NCBI RefSeq assembly: GCF_049860805.1
Contig: NZ_CP187555.1
Span: 3,596,001 to 3,660,000, forward strand
Source: Parabacteroides sp900760525
Lineage (GTDB): Bacteria > Bacteroidota > Bacteroidia > Bacteroidales > Tannerellaceae
Direction: 5' to 3'
Length of the DNA stretch: 64,000 bases
Shown: positions 51,751 through 60,710 of the stretch, piece after piece
Layout: each line of letters starts with the position of its first letter
How positions within the stretch are numbered: position 1 is the first letter of the stretch
Translations under genes and position numbers: made by a program
The notes under the pieces: generated by a model
Told to the model about the DNA's origin: nothing
Database searches by the model: none
What the model saw: the letters and a program-made list of their open reading frames with translations, nothing else

Positions 51751-53208
51751 TTAGAACAGTTGCAGCAACAACTGTTCTAAAAGCCTTGTCATTTGACTCA
51801 TCGGGCAGGAGTAGTTATTGGAGAAAACGGCTACCGCATACGTCTTTCCGTCTTTCGTAATATAGCCGGCATAGCTTCTGACGCCCGTAATGCCTCCGCT
51901 TTTCAGGCGGGCTTTCCCTTGCAACTTCGAAGCTTTCAGGAAATTGCGCACAGACCCTTCCACCCCGGCCTGCGGCAGAGAGGCGATGAAGGCATCCGAA
52001 ACGGCAGACTCCGTTGCCATATAGACAAGCAGCTCTCCCATAAAGCCGGCCGACACCTTATCCGCCGGAGCCAACCCGCTACCGTCGTTCATCCGGAGCG
52101 GGAATACATTCAGCCCTTTCTTCTCCCAATATTCTTTCACCACCCGCACACCGCGGCCGAACGAAGAGACCACCTCGTTCCTACGCGGTTTGTATTGCAG
52201 CCCGACCGTTTTGAGCAGGGCGTCCGCATAGAGGTTATGGCTGACATGGTTGCACACGCTTGCGATCTCCCTGAGGGTGGGCGAATAGGTCGTGACAATC
52301 TCCTGCCTTTCCCCTTTCTTCCACCGGTTCTCTTCCGCCTCGATACGGTAGCAGGAAGGAGCGCCATCCACCCGGATTCCTTTCTGCTGAAGCAGAGTCG
52401 TCAGAAAGCGTGCCAAATACAAGGCGGGATCGGGAATATCCCCTTTCAGCACATACGCCTCGCGGTTTGCCGGCAGGACTCCGTACAGATACCGCACGTC
52501 ATCGAGCGGAGCGCCGATAATATAGGCGCTGTCCGAAGAGACCGGGGCAGCTTTCAGGTAGTTCTTAAACCGGATAAAGGGGATATCCGGCTCCGTCCCC
52601 TTCAGGGCCGGCCGTGTCCCGGCAGCCCCCGTTTGCAACGATAACTTATACATGTTGTCGAAGACGGAAAGACCGTAACTTCCGGGAGCATAGTAGTTCC
52701 CCATATCTTCGCGGAGCCATTTGATGGACGCCCCTTCGGTGTCGAAGATGCTTTCGTCGGATATGACAGAACCTGTTATATGCCTGATGCCGGCCTTCTG
52801 CAAGGCAGCTATCCAGGTGACCAGGAACTTGTTCTGCTCCGGCGCAAAATGCGAAGAGCCTAAGGAGGGATCGCCGCTACCTTTAATATAGAGGTTCCCC
52901 TGCAACGTCCCGTCTTTCAATGTCCCGTCATATTCCAGCGTGGTCGGATAACGGTAATCTTCTCCCAATATCTCGAGGGCTGTCGCCGTGGCAACCGTTT
53001 TCAATACCGAAGCGGGTGACTGCAACCGGTCCGTATCGTAACTGTAGACCGTTTTGCCCTCCTGCACATCTCTCACTATCAGGGAAAAAGAAGCTCCCCG
53101 CATATAAGGGGACTGCAATAACCGTTTAACGGGGACGGGAGTCTGCGCATCGGCGACCCAATGGATGCAAATCAGCAGACAAAGCGGTAATATTTTGTTT
53201 CGTATCAT
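51751..53208 (-). CDS. dacB: D-alanyl-D-alanine carboxypeptidase/endopeptidase (PBP4, S13 family)
   Basis: A 485-residue exported peptidoglycan hydrolase. Signal peptide at 1-21 (LPLCLLICIHWVADAQ). Active-site SxxK is S67-V-L-K70 in SPASVLKT, the SxN motif is SHN in CNHVSHNLYAD near 308, and KSG is in RLKSGGITG near 437. S13 enzymes have an inserted domain between SxxK and SxN, consistent with the length. It acts in the periplasm, trimming D-Ala from stem peptides. Confidence 0.93.
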   Translation of the reverse strand: MIRNKILPLCLLICIHWVADAQTPVPVKRLLQSPYMRGASFSLIVRDVQEGKTVYSYDTDRLQSPASVLKTVATATALEILGEDYRYPTTLEYDGTLKDGTLQGNLYIKGSGDPSLGSSHFAPEQNKFLVTWIAALQKAGIRHITGSVISDESIFDTEGASIKWLREDMGNYYAPGSYGLSVFDNMYKLSLQTGAAGTRPALKGTEPDIPFIRFKNYLKAAPVSSDSAYIIGAPLDDVRYLYGVLPANREAYVLKGDIPDPALYLARFLTTLLQQKGIRVDGAPSCYRIEAEENRWKKGERQEIVTTYSPTLREIASVCNHVSHNLYADALLKTVGLQYKPRRNEVVSSFGRGVRVVKEYWEKKGLNVFPLRMNDGSGLAPADKVSAGFMGELLVYMATESAVSDAFIASLPQAGVEGSVRNFLKASKLQGKARLKSGGITGVRSYAGYITKDGKTYAVAVFSNNYSCPMSQMTRLLEQLLLQLF

Positions 53209-53274
53209 CCTTTCTATTCGACTTTATTCTATCTTTGCCACAAAGGCGAAGATAACGGCACCTCGGCATAAAAA

Positions 53275-53288
53275 ATGAACTTGTTCAT
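53275..53288. promoter_or_regulatory. perfect 14-bp palindrome ATGAACTTGTTCAT
   Basis: A perfect dyad lies 24 bases before the -7 box of the following gene and between divergently transcribed dacB and 53342. Possible operator; no protein is known for it here. Confidence 0.4.
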
Positions 53289-53311
53289 GTTATTCTGCTC
53301 TCGGTTTGCAT

Positions 53312-53319
53312 TATCTTTG
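53312..53319 (+). promoter_or_regulatory. -7 box of the AI-2E family transporter gene
   Basis: TATCTTTG fits TAnnTTTG and lies 22 bases before ATG 53342. Confidence 0.6.
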
Positions 53320-53341
53320 CCCACAAAGATAAGAATTTAAT

Positions 53342-54490
53342 ATGAACCCATTATTTGATAAACCATTCACATTCGACAGGGTGGCACGTATTCTGTTCGG
53401 CTTGGCTGTTATCAGCGGCATCATCTATCTGATCGCTGTCCTGCGCAATGCTTTGTTGCCTTTCCTGATTGCCTGGCTGCTGGCTTATATGATGCAACCC
53501 TTCGTCAAGTTTTTTCAGTATAAGATGAAGTTGAAAAGCCGCCTGTTAGCGATCCTGGCAGTTCTTGTTTCGACTCTCCTGGTGTTATCACTGGCCGGTG
53601 TCGTCATCGTCCCCTCCGTTACCCAGGAGGTAAACAAGACTTTGGAGCTGATGCAGGAGCATAACAGGGGCTACGGACATATCCCGATGATCCCCCAATC
53701 GTGGGCGGAATACCTGGAAAAGAATATCGACCCGGACCAACTGGCACAACTCTTGAGCAAAGAAAATATAGAGAAGGCGGTTAAACAGATCGCGCCTAAA
53801 TTGTGGGTCGTACTGACCAATACCTTCTCTATCCTCTTCAGCATCACGATCGTGTTTGTGATCTTTCTCTATTTTATCTTCATCCTGCTGGACTACGAAC
53901 GGATTGCAAACGGTTGGATCCACCTGATCCCCGAACGTTACCGCCCCTTTGTTCAAGGGCTGGCAGATGATGTGGAATACAGCATGAACCGGTATTTCCG
54001 CGGGCAGTCGCTGATTGCTCTTTGCGTCGGTGTCCTGTTAGCCATCGGGTTTAAAATTGTCGGTTTCCCGCTGGCTGTTATCCTGGGGCTATTCATCGGT
54101 GTCCTCAATCTCATTCCTTATATGCAAGCGATCGGCATTATTCCGATGATTCTGCTGAGTCTCCTTAAATCTGCAGAGACGGGAGAAAACTTCTGGATAG
54201 TCTTCGGATTGGGTATTCTTGTCCTTGGCGTCGTACAATGTATACAAGACCTATATCTCACCCCCCGTATTATGGGGAAAGCTATGGGCCTGAATCCTGC
54301 CATCATCCTTCTTTCTTTATCAATATGGGGCACTTTATTAGGCTTTATCGGTTTAATCATCGCTCTTCCCTTAACGACCCTCTTTCTCTCTTATTATAAA
54401 CGTTTTATACTCATGGAAGAAGATCAATCTCTCGTAGAGAAGCACGAGTTATCAAAGTCTCAAAAGAAAAAAATAGCCTCCCAAGAGTAA
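53342..54490 (+). CDS. AI-2E family (PerM/TqsA-like) membrane protein
   Basis: A 382-residue polytopic protein of the AI-2E/PerM family. N-terminal helices FGLAVISGIIYLIAVLRNALLPFLIAWLLAYMMQP start the fold; the motif ADDVEYSMNRYFRGQSLIALCVGVLLAIGFKIVGFPLAVILGLFIGVLNLIPYMQAIGII is the conserved core around residue 210-260. The C-terminus is basic and soluble. Export of autoinducer-2 or sodium/proton-linked transport are the proposed roles of the family; neither is certain here. Confidence 0.88.
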   Translation: MNPLFDKPFTFDRVARILFGLAVISGIIYLIAVLRNALLPFLIAWLLAYMMQPFVKFFQYKMKLKSRLLAILAVLVSTLLVLSLAGVVIVPSVTQEVNKTLELMQEHNRGYGHIPMIPQSWAEYLEKNIDPDQLAQLLSKENIEKAVKQIAPKLWVVLTNTFSILFSITIVFVIFLYFIFILLDYERIANGWIHLIPERYRPFVQGLADDVEYSMNRYFRGQSLIALCVGVLLAIGFKIVGFPLAVILGLFIGVLNLIPYMQAIGIIPMILLSLLKSAETGENFWIVFGLGILVLGVVQCIQDLYLTPRIMGKAMGLNPAIILLSLSIWGTLLGFIGLIIALPLTTLFLSYYKRFILMEEDQSLVEKHELSKSQKKKIASQE

Positions 54491-54530
54491 AAAAAGTCGC
54501 ATCAACTATTGCATATATAAAAAAAAGCCT

Positions 54531-54538
54531 TACCTTTG
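54531..54538 (+). promoter_or_regulatory. -7 box of the tRNA-Lys promoter
   Basis: TACCTTTG fits TAnnTTTG and lies 30 bases before the tRNA; a TTG about 20 bases upstream could serve as the -33 element. Confidence 0.55.
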
Positions 54539-54568
54539 CACCCGCATTACAGAAGTAACGCACCGGAT

Positions 54569-54641
54569 GATTCGCTAGCTCAGCAGGTAGAGCACATCCC
54601 TTTTAAGGATGGGGTCCTGGGTTCGAACCCCAGGCGGATCA
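54569..54641 (+). tRNA. tRNA-Lys (anticodon TTT)
   Basis: A complete 73-nt cloverleaf: acceptor GATTCGC (54569-54575) pairs with GCGGATC (54634-54640) including one T-G pair, D-arm GCTCAGCAGGTAGAGC, anticodon loop CTTTTAA with anticodon TTT between CATCC and GGATG, T-arm CTGGG TTCGAAC CCCAG, and discriminator A at 54641. No CCA is encoded. A tyrosine integrase gene starts 240 bases downstream, so the tRNA is the likely integration site of the element to its right. Confidence 0.95.
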
Positions 54642-54665
54642 CTGAAAACAAAAGAAAAATCAAGC

Positions 54666-54705
54666 AAATCCCTGATAATCAAGCATTATCGGGGATTTCT
54701 TTTTT
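54666..54705 (+). terminator. terminator after tRNA-Lys
   Basis: AAATCCCTGATAAT (54666-54679) pairs with ATTATCGGGGATTT (54685-54698) with one T-G pair and a CAAGC loop, followed by a T-run to 54705. It lies 25 bases after the tRNA. The rest of 54706-54883 shows only the integrase promoter, with a -7-like box TAGTTTTG at 54854-54861. Confidence 0.8.
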
Positions 54706-54883
54706 CTAGCAGGTGGCAGAAAATAGCCGTTTCAAGCATATTATCGGTGGATAAATCGTGGGACTAAAATTAAACAGAAAAAAGTCCCACGAATTTGCAC
54801 CTTTATCGCTGATTCATAGTATTTTGCGTAGCACTACTTTGGAAGAGAATACATAGTTTTGTAACTCTAAAAACGATGTAAAA

Positions 54884-55871
54884 ATGGCTAGAAAATCATT
54901 TTCTGTTTTGTTCTTCATCAAGAAAGGCAAATTATTAAAGAATGGAGAAGCACCCGTGTGCATGAGAATCACCGTAAACGGCTGTATGGTAGATATTTCT
55001 ATCAAAAGAAGCTGCCCCGTAAACCTATGGAATCAGGCAAAAGAAAATTCAAAAGGTAAAGACCGCATGTCGGTGGAACTGAACCACTACTTAGAAATCA
55101 CACGTTCACGCATACACCAAATTTATAGGGAACTGGAAACTTCCGACAAGGTTATCAATGTCGATCTGGTGAGAAAGTTGTTTTATGGTGTGGATGATGA
55201 TAACAAAACCTTATTGCAGGTATTCAGGGAGCATAACGAACAAAGCCGTAAGTTGATAGGCAAAGATTTCGTTAGTAAGACCGTCCAACGGTATGAAACC
55301 ACTACCCGATATTTGGAAGAATTCATTAAGAAGGAATACCAATTATCAGATATTGCCTTGAATAACTTAGAAGCGAATTTCATTTCTAAGTTTGATGCTT
55401 TCTTGAAGATTGAAAAGGGTTGTGCGCAGAACTCCGCTATCACCCGATTAAAGAATTTGAAGAAGATTATCCGCATCGCCTTAGAAAACGACTGGATTAA
55501 GAAAGATCCATTCGCTTACTATCGCTTTAAATTGGAAGAAACCGATCCTGAATTCCTGACGATGGATGAAATCAAAATCATTCTCGTCAAAGAGTTTACT
55601 ATTAAGCGAGTAGAGCAAGTACGGGATATTTTTGTCTTTTGCATTTTTACAGGTTTGGCTTTCAGCGATGTGAAAAATTTATCTCCTGAACATTTAGTAC
55701 GAGATAACAAAGGGGAGCTTTGGATAAGGAAGAACCGCCAAAAGACAAAAATCATGTGTAATATTCCTGTGCTACCTGTGGCAGCTTCTATTCTTGAAAA
55801 GTATAAGGATGTGGCAGAATGTACCGGAAAACTCCTGCCTGTATTGTGTAATCAACGCATGAATAGCTATT
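54884..55871 (+). CDS. tyrosine recombinase/integrase, exon 1
   Basis: The first 329 codons of a Bacteroidales-type integrase: a SAM-like N-terminal domain (SVLFFIKKGKLLKNGEAPVCMRITVNG, CPVNLWNQ), a core-binding domain, and the catalytic domain start FTGLAFSDVKNLSPEH, where Ala replaces the canonical first Arg, as often in Bacteroidetes integrases. The reading frame meets the group II intron at 55872 right after CNQRMNSY and, unspliced, stops six codons later at AAPVKVA-like CAPVKVA. Exon 2 is at 58370-58602; the spliced frame would encode 406 residues. Confidence 0.9.
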
Positions 55872-56426
55872 GTGCGCCCGTAAAGGTTGCGTAATGAATG
55901 TCTCTTTAGCAAGAGACTAGACTAGATTCTAAGTCTACTCCCAACCGACTTATCCGGCGGGGAAACCCAATGGGGAGTATCGCATGTCGGTTGCAGCATG
56001 GCCGCCCTAATTGCCAAGAGCGAGTGCATCGCTGGGGAGAAAGACAGACACGAGGATGAAACCTATACTGGTTGAACGATAGTTCAGTGAGGCATGTTGG
56101 ACTTGTGACGAAAGGCAGTTGTATTGTCACACCGTGGCTCTCTCATTTGTCAGGTAGCCTTTGAGAGCATAGAACATAGCTACGGCACAACCGCAATAAG
56201 CGGAGAAAAGAACGAAAGTCGCATCCGACAGTCTGTCGCGCTAATAGTCATTACGAAACTAAACGGGGATTTCCTAAATCGGGATGCCTATGGAAACAAG
56301 GGCTATGTATAAAGATACTGAATACCCGATATGGAAACGGAGCTTCCGTAGTAGTCCGAGCAAGGTAACGCCTTGCACATGGCGAAGGGAAGCAGTTGTC
56401 AACTTAATACAAACTAAGGAAAACGT

Positions 56427-58256
56427 GTGAGACGTATGAGAGATCCACAGCAAGTATTAAACGCTTTATGCGAACATAGCAAAGATTCGGATTACCGATA
56501 CGAAAGACTCTACCGGATTCTGTTTAATGAGCAGATGTTCTTCATTGCCTATCAGCGTAAATATGCCAATCAAGGTAATATGACGCCCGGCAGCGATGGT
56601 AGAACCATCGACCGAATGAGCATTGACCGTATACAGAAAATAGTGGCAAGTCTGAGGGATGAATCTTATAAGCCCCACCCGACACGTCGAGTGTATATTC
56701 CTAAAAAGAATGGGAAGAATCGCCCGCTGGGCATTCCATCTTTTGAGGATAAACTTGTGCAAGAGGTAGTGCATATGATTCTGGAAGCCATTTACGAGGG
56801 ACACTTTGAAGATACCTCGCATGGATTCCGCCCCAATAGAAGTTGCCACACGGCATTAAGAGACATAAAGGTGACATTCAAAGGAACACGATGGTTTATC
56901 GAAGGTGACATCAAAGGCTTCTTTGACAATATTGATCATAACATTATGATTGATATCCTCAGAGAGCGCATCTCCGATGAACGGTTCCTGCGATTAATCC
57001 GCAAATTCTTAAATGCAGGCTATATGGAGAAATGGACATACAACAACACCTACTCTGGAACACCACAAGGTGGTATCATTAGCCCTATTTTGGCTAACAT
57101 CTACCTTGACAAGTTCGACAAGTATATAAAGGAGTATGCCGATAACTTCAATAGAGGCAGAGGACGTAGACTAACCCAAGAGTATCAGCGTAACCGGAAT
57201 CAAAGGAATGTATTACGATGGAAACTAGAAGCAGAAACGGATGAAAACCGCAAGGTTGAACTGAAATCAAAAATTGCCGAAATGCGCAAGAAGATGCTGG
57301 ATATTCCAGCAACAAGGGACATAGACGATGCGTTCAGAAGATTGAAGTATGTGAGGTATGCCGATGACTTTCTTATAGGAGTGATTGGCAGCAAAGAGGA
57401 ATGCGAGAAAATCAAGGCTGATATTACGACGTTCATGAGTGATAAACTCAAATTGGAGATGTCGCAGGAAAAGACCTTGATTACGAACGCACAGGAACCT
57501 GCAAAATTCCTTGGGTACGAAATCAATGCACGCCGTTCTATGGACCACACACGCACACGGAGTGGACTACAACGACGCCCGTGGCTGGGAACAATTGTGT
57601 TGAAAGTCTCTTACGAAACTGTACTTAAGCGTCTTCAATACTATGATGCTGTGCTTATCACACAAGTAAACAGAAAAGAGACACTTAAGCCTTCGTCTCG
57701 TAAGTATATGGTAAATAGACAAGACGCAGATATCCTGGCGCAATACAATCTTGAATTGCGGGGATTCTACAACTACTATTCCATTGCGGACAATATCGGC
57801 TATTGGGGGTGGAAGTTCAATTACTTCATGAAGTATAGTATGCTCAAAACTCTCGGTCGCAAGCACAAAAGAACCGTCGGACAAATACTTGAAAAGTACA
57901 AAGACGGAACGGATGTGATTATCCCTTATAAGGATAGCAAAGGCAATGCGAAACAAAGAGTATGGTATAACGGCGGATTCAGATGCAAACGCTTCACCGA
58001 CATCTATGAGGATAACCATTACGACAACATACCGAACACCATGTATCTTCCTGCCCCCACACTTGTGGAAAGGCTCAAAGAGAGAAAGTGTGAATTATGC
58101 GGTGCAATAGGAGACCTTGTGATGCATCACATACGCAACATCAATCAGCTTAAAGCTGACACCAAGTGGAATGTTGTGATGATTAAACGCCATCGTAAAA
58201 CTCTCGCAGTCTGTCATGATTGCGATGCATTAATCCATAAAAGCTATGATAAGTAA
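56427..58256 (+). CDS. ltrA: group II intron reverse transcriptase/maturase with HNH endonuclease
   Basis: A 609-residue multifunctional protein. RT fingers and palm motifs include RPLGIPSFEDKLVQEVVHMILEAIYE, the FIEGDIKGFFDNIDH box and the catalytic VRYADDFLIGV (about 307-317). The maturase X domain spans about 400-540. The C-terminal region from about residue 554 has CELCGAIGDLVMHHIRNINQL and CHDCDALIH, an HNH/zinc-type endonuclease. It splices its intron RNA and mediates retrohoming. GTG 56427 fits a ribosome site TAAGGA; ATG 56436 is an alternative. Confidence 0.95.
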   Translation: MRRMRDPQQVLNALCEHSKDSDYRYERLYRILFNEQMFFIAYQRKYANQGNMTPGSDGRTIDRMSIDRIQKIVASLRDESYKPHPTRRVYIPKKNGKNRPLGIPSFEDKLVQEVVHMILEAIYEGHFEDTSHGFRPNRSCHTALRDIKVTFKGTRWFIEGDIKGFFDNIDHNIMIDILRERISDERFLRLIRKFLNAGYMEKWTYNNTYSGTPQGGIISPILANIYLDKFDKYIKEYADNFNRGRGRRLTQEYQRNRNQRNVLRWKLEAETDENRKVELKSKIAEMRKKMLDIPATRDIDDAFRRLKYVRYADDFLIGVIGSKEECEKIKADITTFMSDKLKLEMSQEKTLITNAQEPAKFLGYEINARRSMDHTRTRSGLQRRPWLGTIVLKVSYETVLKRLQYYDAVLITQVNRKETLKPSSRKYMVNRQDADILAQYNLELRGFYNYYSIADNIGYWGWKFNYFMKYSMLKTLGRKHKRTVGQILEKYKDGTDVIIPYKDSKGNAKQRVWYNGGFRCKRFTDIYEDNHYDNIPNTMYLPAPTLVERLKERKCELCGAIGDLVMHHIRNINQLKADTKWNVVMIKRHRKTLAVCHDCDALIHKSYDK

Positions 58257-58274
58257 AGTGATGTTGACAATGGA

Positions 58275-58308
58275 GAGCCGTATACATGGAGACATGTACG
58301 TACGGTTC
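58275..58308 (+). ncRNA. group II intron domain V
   Basis: A 34-nt hairpin beginning GAGCCGTATACATGGAG and ending GTACGGTTC, the length and ends typical of the catalytic domain V. The sequence 58309-58369 after it would form domain VI and the 3' splice site. Confidence 0.85.
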
Positions 58309-58369
58309 GGGGGCAGGTTAGCGGAAACTTACCACCGAAAGGTGGAAAAGCGCTGCGGGCCTAGCCTAC

Positions 58370-58602
58370 TGAAAGAAATTGCTGATGTGTGCGGAATTCA
58401 GAAAAATTTGAGCACACATACAGCCCGCCACAGCTATGCCACAAGCATTTGCCTAGCAAATGGTGTAAGCATGGAGAACGTAGCTAAGATGTTAGGTCAT
58501 GCCGATACCAGCGTAACAAAACACTATGCACGGGTACTGGATCAGAATATTTTAAAGGATATGCAGAAGGTTAATAGTTGTCTGTCAGAACTAACTATAT
58601 AG
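58370..58602 (+). CDS. tyrosine recombinase/integrase, exon 2
   Basis: The last 77 codons and stop of the split integrase. LKEIADVCGIQKNLSTHTARHSYATS carries the catalytic H-x-x-R, and LGHADTSVTKHYARV contains the conserved GH and the nucleophilic Tyr. Because three catalytic residues sit here, exon 1 alone cannot recombine; activity needs splicing. An unspliced frame starting at 58246 (TTG-type reading) is an artefact of intron sequence. Confidence 0.9.
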
Positions 58603-58657
58603 AAATTATGAAGTATATACTAGTGTTGTAATGTCCTCTTTATTACACTAGTATATA

Positions 58658-59770
58658 TCATTGAGTATTTTTCAACAAATTTAAAAAGAGATTTTTTTTA
58701 TCTTTAAGTTTCAAATCATCAATACAGTTATGATCGTTTTTAATTAGATTTTGAATAGTCAAGTTTTCTAATAGATCATAATATATTATCAGTTCTTTAG
58801 CTTTATCAAATAAAAAGCTATTATAAAACAGCAATAATAATTCGTCTATTGACATTTGTGCTTGAATAAACTGGGCATACTGCTTAAATTGATTATGAAT
58901 GTTCTCCTTTTCTGCTTCTGATGCTTTACCTTTCCAAATTCCAAGTTTTTCATCTTCACTCATTTTGATAAATTTTAAAATCCGATATAAGTGTCTGAAA
59001 TAATATCCAATATTCTCATAATTATTAAAGAAAAAAGCATAACCTAAAGCTATTTTTTTCTCGATAGACATGCTTTGATACTCACTATGTAGTTTTTGCG
59101 AGATTTTGTATTTATCATTTATATAAGATATTCTAAAAGGTTTTCTTGCATTTCTAATGAGTATATCTTGTTCTTTTTCTATTTCGCTAGGAATATTACA
59201 TCCTCTTATTATTTTCACCTCCAAATCCATTTCAGCTTCATATGCTTCTTCGATATTATAATCTTTATAATATTCTTTAGAATCCAACGAGTAGAAAATA
59301 AGCTGCAATTGTTCTTTTGCTAGTTTAAAAAATTCCAGCCCTCTACTTTCAACATCAATAGGCTTATTCTTTACTGTAGCCCATTCTTTGTTCCCTTTCA
59401 TAATCTTAATATCATTATTATGCTGAGGATATTCTTCATACACAAAGAGTCCTAATTTCGTAAATTTACCAGACACTCTTTCAAGTATATCTCTTTGAGT
59501 TTGCAGCAAATTAAAAAATGTAGACTTAAACTGTTCATCTATTGATATTTCTTTCTGTTTTTTATTAAACTCTATTTGTTCCCATAGTGTGTAAAAAAGT
59601 AATAAAACGCTAAGGAGTCCTATTATTGGAGCTGTAGTTCCTCCAATAGTATCACCAATTTGACCAGTTTGCATAAAATCAATATTACTCCACTTTTGAG
59701 TAAATAAAAGGGGAGCAGATAAAGCAAACAGAATGCCTATAATTATTAGAAACCATATATACCTTTTCAT
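58658..59770 (-). CDS. putative phage abortive infection protein (AbiC-like)
   Basis: A 370-residue protein with two N-terminal membrane helices (LIIIGILFALSAPLL and PIIGLLSVLLLFYTLW). The rest is cytoplasmic, with EQFKSTFFNLLQTQRDILE and NIGYYFRHLYRILKFI, the signature of the putative AbiC family. Such proteins are suspected to abort phage infection; the mechanism is not known. Strongly AT-rich, divergent from the integrase and carried as cargo of the integrative element. Confidence 0.78.
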   Translation of the reverse strand: MKRYIWFLIIIGILFALSAPLLFTQKWSNIDFMQTGQIGDTIGGTTAPIIGLLSVLLLFYTLWEQIEFNKKQKEISIDEQFKSTFFNLLQTQRDILERVSGKFTKLGLFVYEEYPQHNNDIKIMKGNKEWATVKNKPIDVESRGLEFFKLAKEQLQLIFYSLDSKEYYKDYNIEEAYEAEMDLEVKIIRGCNIPSEIEKEQDILIRNARKPFRISYINDKYKISQKLHSEYQSMSIEKKIALGYAFFFNNYENIGYYFRHLYRILKFIKMSEDEKLGIWKGKASEAEKENIHNQFKQYAQFIQAQMSIDELLLLFYNSFLFDKAKELIIYYDLLENLTIQNLIKNDHNCIDDLKLKDKKNLFLNLLKNTQ

Positions 59771-60090
59771 AATTCAATTGTTTGATGTACAAATATAATC
59801 CTTTTCCACAAAGAACATTCAATGATTTCAAACAATATTGATTCAAAATATAATTTATCTCTAAATCTAATATGAAGCATTGACAAAGGTAAGTTCTGCA
59901 TTTAGCCTGTTCAAGTCCAAGCCTTCGGTTTAGATAAAAATCTTCCTCTCATTGCATTTCGAGCGTATTTTTATCTAAAGACTTGCACAGACTAAATACT
60001 TCACTGGAAAAGTCAATGATTCAAATTAAATTCCGAAAAACAATATTTTCGGGGCTGGCATGAGGAAGGCGTCTTTCACTTGAATCTAGT
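59771..60090. other. intergenic region dominated by a long palindrome
   Basis: No coding frame is supported in this 320-base gap between the AbiC-like and GNAT genes. Its main content is the nested inverted repeat at 59878-60018. The AbiC-like gene's promoter is expected at its left edge. Confidence 0.6.
59878..60018. repeat. 141-bp nested inverted repeat
   Basis: Outer arms CATTGAC (59878-59884) and GTCAATG (60012-60018) are perfect. A middle pair (about 59900-59917 against 59979-59996) matches at 16 of 18 positions, and an inner pair TTTAGATAAAAAT / ATTTTTATCTAAA is perfect. The RNA or single strand could fold into one long hairpin. It might be a miniature mobile element or a non-coding RNA. 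Confidence 0.7.
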
Positions 60091-60618
60091 TTAAACAAGT
60101 TTTTCATACAGTTTGAACCAATCCAGCCCATAGTTGCCAAAGCCTAAATCTACGGTATCAATGTATTCAAAACCGCATTTCTCATAGAGGGAGATTGCTG
60201 GAAGATTATTTTCATACACATCTAAACGAATAGATTTTATGCCTGATTGTTGAGCCAATTCAAACGAATAGTCCATCAAAGCACGACCAATACCCATTTT
60301 CAAGAATGAGGGATGCACCACAAAAGTGCGTATCACAAAAATATGGTTGTAATCAGCATCTATTTTCCACCTTACACTATTATAGGCTTCATCGGGATGA
60401 TGGTCTAAGATAATAGAGCCAGCTATCTTTCCGTCATACCTGACAACAAAAAGAGTATTATTTTCTATGCCAACAACCGCATCTTCACGAATAGGATAAA
60501 TGCCTTTTATCCATCCAGGATAATTGGTGGTTGCTGATAGATAATCATTCAGATCATCATATAACTTTTCTAATTCGTCAATGTCGGCAGTCGTACCGGA
60601 TTCTATTACAAACTTCAT
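60091..60618 (-). CDS. GNAT family N-acetyltransferase
   Basis: A 175-residue acetyltransferase. FVIRTFVVHPSFLKMGIGRALMDYSFELA is the acetyl-CoA binding loop (the family's Q/RxxGxG/A as KMGIGRA), and YEKCGFEYIDTVDLG the C-terminal signature. ATG 60618 is chosen because a -7 box TACCTTTG (minus strand) lies about 20 bases upstream; an earlier in-frame start would lie before that box. Substrate unknown; possibly resistance or detoxification cargo. Confidence 0.83.
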   Translation of the reverse strand: MKFVIESGTTADIDELEKLYDDLNDYLSATTNYPGWIKGIYPIREDAVVGIENNTLFVVRYDGKIAGSIILDHHPDEAYNSVRWKIDADYNHIFVIRTFVVHPSFLKMGIGRALMDYSFELAQQSGIKSIRLDVYENNLPAISLYEKCGFEYIDTVDLGFGNYGLDWFKLYEKLV

Positions 60619-60710
60619 AATTTCAACTGTTTGGGATGCAAAGGTATAATTTCCACTATAATAAAAGAGGTTTCCTTTTAAGATAGTGGAAATCATACTC
60701 TTTCAGATAG

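Larger units (their letters stand above)
55872..58369 (+). mobile_element. group II intron inserted in the integrase gene
   Basis: The intron begins with GTGCGCC, matching the group II 5' consensus, and ends ...CCTAC just before TGAAAGAAATT. It encodes a reverse transcriptase/maturase and has a 34-nt domain V (58275-58308) followed by a domain VI stem. The 5' region 55872-56426 is ribozyme sequence and holds no gene. Removing exactly 55872-58369 joins exon 1 to exon 2 in frame (NSY-LKEIADV), strong evidence for the boundaries. It is 2498 bp long. Confidence 0.93.

Noticed and set aside
54569..54641. A second copy of the tRNA-Lys 3' end as the far attachment site
   Set aside because: Reading the remaining sequence to 64000 I did not see it, so the element's right end must be outside the window or the site has diverged.
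59878..60018. An integron attC site
   Set aside because: The arms lack the R/L box consensus and no integron integrase is nearby; a simple nested palindrome is the most that can be said.
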